Of a stretch of DNA of 9,790 nucleotides, positions 8,061 to 9,790 are shown in pieces. The notes beneath the pieces were generated by a model. It did not search any database. It saw only the letters and a program-made list of their open reading frames with translations, and was not told where the DNA came from. A program made the translations under genes and the position numbers. The DNA is from Gemmatimonadota bacterium (GTDB taxonomy: Bacteria; Gemmatimonadota; Gemmatimonadetes; Gemmatimonadales; GWC2-71-9): positions 1 through 9,790 of the forward strand of contig QHUF01000112.1 in assembly GCA_003221075.1 (NCBI GenBank), given 5' to 3'. Within the stretch, counting starts at the first letter, position 1, and the number at the start of each line of letters is the position of its first letter.

Positions 8061-8180
8061 AACGGCGGTCAAGAGACAACTACGGCGGTCAAGAAGCAAA
8101 TCGGCGGTCAATGAGCAACTGCGACGGTCGACCGACGCCTTTGCCTTTTGACCGCCGCATTTTTCTCTTGACCGCCGCGT
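8061..8180 (+). repeat. Palindromic array of 20-bp units built on CGGCGGTCAA
   Basis: Forward copies of CGGCGGTCAA start at 8063, 8083 and 8102, at 20- and 19-bp spacing. A degenerate copy (CGACGGTCGA, 8122-8131) merges into the perfect palindrome CGGTCGACCG (8125-8134), whose other half is a degenerate inverted copy. Exact inverted copies (TTGACCGCCG) follow at 8148-8157 and 8168-8177, again 20 bp apart. The outermost pair matches over 13 bp: CGGCGGTCAAGAG at 8063-8075 against CTCTTGACCGCCG at 8165-8177. Forward units end in A-rich tails such as GCAAA; inverted units are preceded by T-rich sequence, as symmetry demands. The block fills the gap between the cyclase stop and the ComEA-like gene. 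Spacers are too short and too similar for CRISPR. Confidence 0.9.
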
Positions 8181-8185
8181 TTTTT
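8102..8185 (+). terminator. Rho-independent-type terminator at the end of the sprA-cyclase unit
   Basis: Inverted copies of the repeat act as 3' stem arms directly ahead of T-tracts. TTGACCGCCG (8148-8157) is followed by TTTTT at 8160-8164, and TTGACCGCCG (8168-8177) by TTTTTT at 8180-8185. The 5' arms are the forward copies upstream, the nearest exact one at 8102-8111. The loop is longer than in a classic terminator but contains its own hairpin (8125-8134). Position just after the cyclase and orientation fit plus-strand termination. Efficiency is unknown. Confidence 0.6.
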
Positions 8186-8203
8186 CGATGCAGGCCATTC
8201 ATC

Positions 8204-8208
8204 GGAGG
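8204..8208 (+). promoter_or_regulatory. Candidate Shine-Dalgarno (GGAGG) for the ComEA-like gene
   Basis: GGAGG lies 15 bp before the ATG at 8224, longer than the usual spacing, and AGG also directly precedes that ATG. It cannot serve the in-frame ATG at 8188, which lies upstream of it. It therefore argues for the later start, though weakly. Confidence 0.35.
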
Positions 8209-8223
8209 TCGATAGCTTGCAGG

Positions 8224-8613
8224 ATGGACGATCGCCGCGCCGCGCTCCTGCTGGCATGCCTGGCCTTGGCAGGCGCCGGGATTCGATTTGTGTTGTCGCC
8301 CTCTTCAGGCGATCCGCCCGGTGACGTTCGACTTCAATCGTCCGCCGTCGTTCCGCCGGGTGGGTTGCGCGAGACTGCGCGTCGCGCGGCGCAACTTGCC
8401 CGTCCGCTCTTGCCGGGTGAGCGCATAGATCTGGATCATGCGGACGTGAGCGAAATCACACGACTGCCTCGCGTCGGTCCGGCATTGGCGCAGCGCATCG
8501 TGGCGTGGCGTACCGAACACGGTCCATTTGGCACACTCAGCCGGCTCGACAGCGTGCCAGGTGTGGGTGTCAAATTGTTGGACGCCATACGGCCTTTTGT
8601 CGTCCAGCCTTGA
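8224..8613 (+). CDS. ComEA-like helix-hairpin-helix protein, membrane anchored
   Basis: Small predicted DNA-binding envelope protein of 129 residues. Seen: a short charged start (MDDRR), one hydrophobic segment (about 6-24) that could be a membrane anchor or uncleaved signal, a Pro/Gly/Arg-rich linker (26-65), and a tandem helix-hairpin-helix domain (68-127). Its two hairpins are LPRVGPALAQRI (81-92) and VPGVGVKLLDAI (111-122), separated by the typical W-R-x-x-x-GPF turn (95-102). This is the ComEA layout; ComEA holds incoming double-stranded DNA during natural transformation. HhH domains of this type also occur in proteins without a proven competence role. The ATG at 8188, 12 codons upstream, is an alternative start but abuts the terminator T-tract and has no ribosome-binding site. 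The PilB-like ATPase gene follows 46 bp downstream, consistent with a role near pili or DNA uptake. Confidence 0.8.
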   Translation: MDDRRAALLLACLALAGAGIRFVLSPSSGDPPGDVRLQSSAVVPPGGLRETARRAAQLARPLLPGERIDLDHADVSEITRLPRVGPALAQRIVAWRTEHGPFGTLSRLDSVPGVGVKLLDAIRPFVVQP

Positions 8614-8659
8614 CCGGCTTTGCCCCAAAACACATGTTAGTCCCCTCAATTTCAATGAG

Positions 8660-9790
8660 TTGCATACGGCTACCGCAGCTGCAACCCAGGATAAGCTCGG
8701 CGAAATCCTGGTTCGCGAAGGCCTGATTACCCAGGAACAGCTCAGAAAGGCCCTTCTGGAGCAGAAGAACTCCGGAATGCGCCTGGGCTATACCCTGGTC
8801 AAGCTTGGTTTCATAGAGGAAACCGAGGTCAGCAAGATGCTGGCCCGGCAGTACCGCATGCCGGCCGTCGATCTGTCGCGCTTTGAGGTGGATGCCAAGA
8901 TCCTGAAGCTCATCCCCCCCGACATCGCCACCAAGCACACGGTCCTGCCCCTGAAACGGGAGGGGAGAACCCTCACGGTCGCCATTGCCGACCCCAACAA
9001 CGTCGCGGCGATCGAGGACATCAAGTTCATCACCCGCTGCGATGTCTTCCCGGTAATCGCCGGGGAGTACACGCTCCGCAACGCGATCGAGCGCTATTAC
9101 CAGCAATCGGATGCGCAGCTCCAGACGTTGCTCAAGTCGGTGGAGGCGGCCGAGGATCTCGAGGTTGTCGAGGATGAGCAGGACGAAGATGTCAAGGCGC
9201 AGGACTTGGCCGACGACGCTCCCGTCGTCAAGCTGATCAACGGCTTGCTCACGGACGCGGTGAAGCGCGGCGCCTCGGACATCCACATCGAGCCGTTCGA
9301 GCACGAGATGCGGGTGCGCTATCGCGTCGACGGCGCGCTGCACGAAGTGATGAAGCCGCCGGTGAAAATGCGCGCTGCGCTCACATCGCGCGTGAAGATC
9401 ATGGCGCAGCTCAACATCGCCGAACGCCGGGTGCCCCAGGACGGGCGCATCAAGCTCAAGATGGGGTCGCGCGTGATCGACTTCCGCGTCTCGACGCTGC
9501 CCGTACTGTTCGGCGAGAAGATCGTGCTGCGAATTCTCGACAAGGGCAACCTGACGCTCGACCTGAAGACGTTCGGCTTCAAGCCCAAGTCGGAGGAGAA
9601 TCTCCTCAAGGCGATCCTCAATCCGTACGGCATGGTGCTGGTGACGGGGCCCACAGGCTCCGGGAAGACGACGACGCTATACTCGGCGCTGTCGCGGATC
9701 AATCAGATCGACGTGAACATCATGACCGCCGAAGACCCGGTCGAGTACAACCTGCTGGGCATCAACCAGGTGCTCGTGCGGAACGAAGTC
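8660..9790 (+). CDS. pilB: PilB/GspE family assembly ATPase, C-terminus beyond window
   Basis: Hexameric cytoplasmic ATPase that powers type IV pilus extension or type II secretion pseudopilus assembly. About 377 codons are visible; family members are usually 500-600 residues. Seen: an N-terminal MshEN/T2SSE_N domain beginning DKLGEILVREGLIT (about 11-24), then an acidic linker (about 157-180), then the ATPase core with SDIHIEP (206-212), RVRYRVDG, QDGRIKLK, Walker A GPTGSGKT (330-337) and the Asp-box region TAEDPVEY (356-363). Missing beyond the edge are Walker B, the His box and the tetracysteine zinc motif. The only plausible start close to the conserved domain in this frame is TTG at 8660, with no clear Shine-Dalgarno. 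A TTG at 8597 would give an unconserved extension overlapping the ComEA-like gene; the ATG at 8634 is out of frame. PilB versus GspE cannot be settled from this part, so the symbol is tentative. Confidence 0.9.
   Translation, partial: MHTATAAATQDKLGEILVREGLITQEQLRKALLEQKNSGMRLGYTLVKLGFIEETEVSKMLARQYRMPAVDLSRFEVDAKILKLIPPDIATKHTVLPLKREGRTLTVAIADPNNVAAIEDIKFITRCDVFPVIAGEYTLRNAIERYYQQSDAQLQTLLKSVEAAEDLEVVEDEQDEDVKAQDLADDAPVVKLINGLLTDAVKRGASDIHIEPFEHEMRVRYRVDGALHEVMKPPVKMRAALTSRVKIMAQLNIAERRVPQDGRIKLKMGSRVIDFRVSTLPVLFGEKIVLRILDKGNLTLDLKTFGFKPKSEENLLKAILNPYGMVLVTGPTGSGKTTTLYSALSRINQIDVNIMTAEDPVEYNLLGINQVLVRNEV

Noticed and set aside
8061..8180. CRISPR array
   Set aside because: Repeats are 10-13 bp, the gaps between cores are about 9-10 bp and similar to each other, and the orientation flips halfway. 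None of this fits CRISPR.
8010..8198. Minus-strand 62-codon frame with a repeated DRRSC-LT peptide
   Set aside because: The peptide repeat is only the translation of the palindromic CGGCGGTCAA array. It crosses the cyclase 3' end and has no ribosome site.
8188..8223. Upstream ATG (8188) as start of the ComEA-like protein
   Set aside because: It lies two bases after the terminator T-tract, has no ribosome site, and would add 12 charged residues before the membrane anchor.
8505..8726. Plus-strand 73-codon frame spanning the comEA-pilB junction
   Set aside because: It overlaps the ends of two conserved genes in a different frame and has no domain.

Overview
The window is GC-rich, densely coding DNA. 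It holds five protein-coding genes and one unusual non-coding repeat block. A SprA-family giant outer-membrane protein lies next to an animal-type (M28 fold) glutaminyl cyclase, a YjgP/YjgQ-type LPS-export permease and PilB/ComEA-type proteins. This mix points to a diderm bacterium of the FCB group. High GC together with a SprA shorter than Bacteroidota examples best fits Gemmatimonadota. That placement is inferred from gene content; no marker gene proves it.

Layout. (1) Bases 1-1083, minus strand: the N-terminal 361 codons of an LptF/LptG family permease, cut off by the left edge. (2) Bases 1084-1113: a very short divergent intergenic gap with a TATAAT box that overlaps the permease ATG. (3) Bases 1114-7131, plus strand: a 2005-residue SprA homologue, the translocon-type giant barrel of type IX secretion in Bacteroidota. 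A plus-strand open frame runs upstream of it to about 322, but that part is the antisense shadow of the permease. (4) Bases 7128-8057: a glutaminyl-peptide cyclotransferase-like lipoprotein whose ATG overlaps the sprA stop (ATGA). (5) Bases 8061-8185: about 125 bp of 20-bp units built on CGGCGGTCAA. Three units point forward, a degenerate palindrome sits in the centre and two units are inverted, followed by T-tracts. It is probably the transcription terminator of the sprA operon and has an unusual multi-register architecture. (6) Bases 8224-8613: a small membrane-anchored helix-hairpin-helix protein of the ComEA type. (7) Base 8660 to the right edge: the first 377 or so codons of a PilB/GspE family assembly ATPase.

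How the genes fit together. The left and centre concern the outer membrane: LPS transport on one strand, and a SprA-type barrel with its coupled cyclase on the other. The predicted signal peptidase I cut in SprA (VHA|Q) leaves an N-terminal glutamine. That is the substrate type of the enzyme encoded immediately downstream, and it echoes the 'Q-rule' described for Bacteroidota secreted proteins. The right-hand pair (ComEA-like and PilB-like) belongs to DNA uptake, type IV pili or type II secretion and looks like a separate transcription unit beyond the terminator.

The two edge genes are incomplete here. Most other open frames are antisense or out-of-frame shadows of these five genes.
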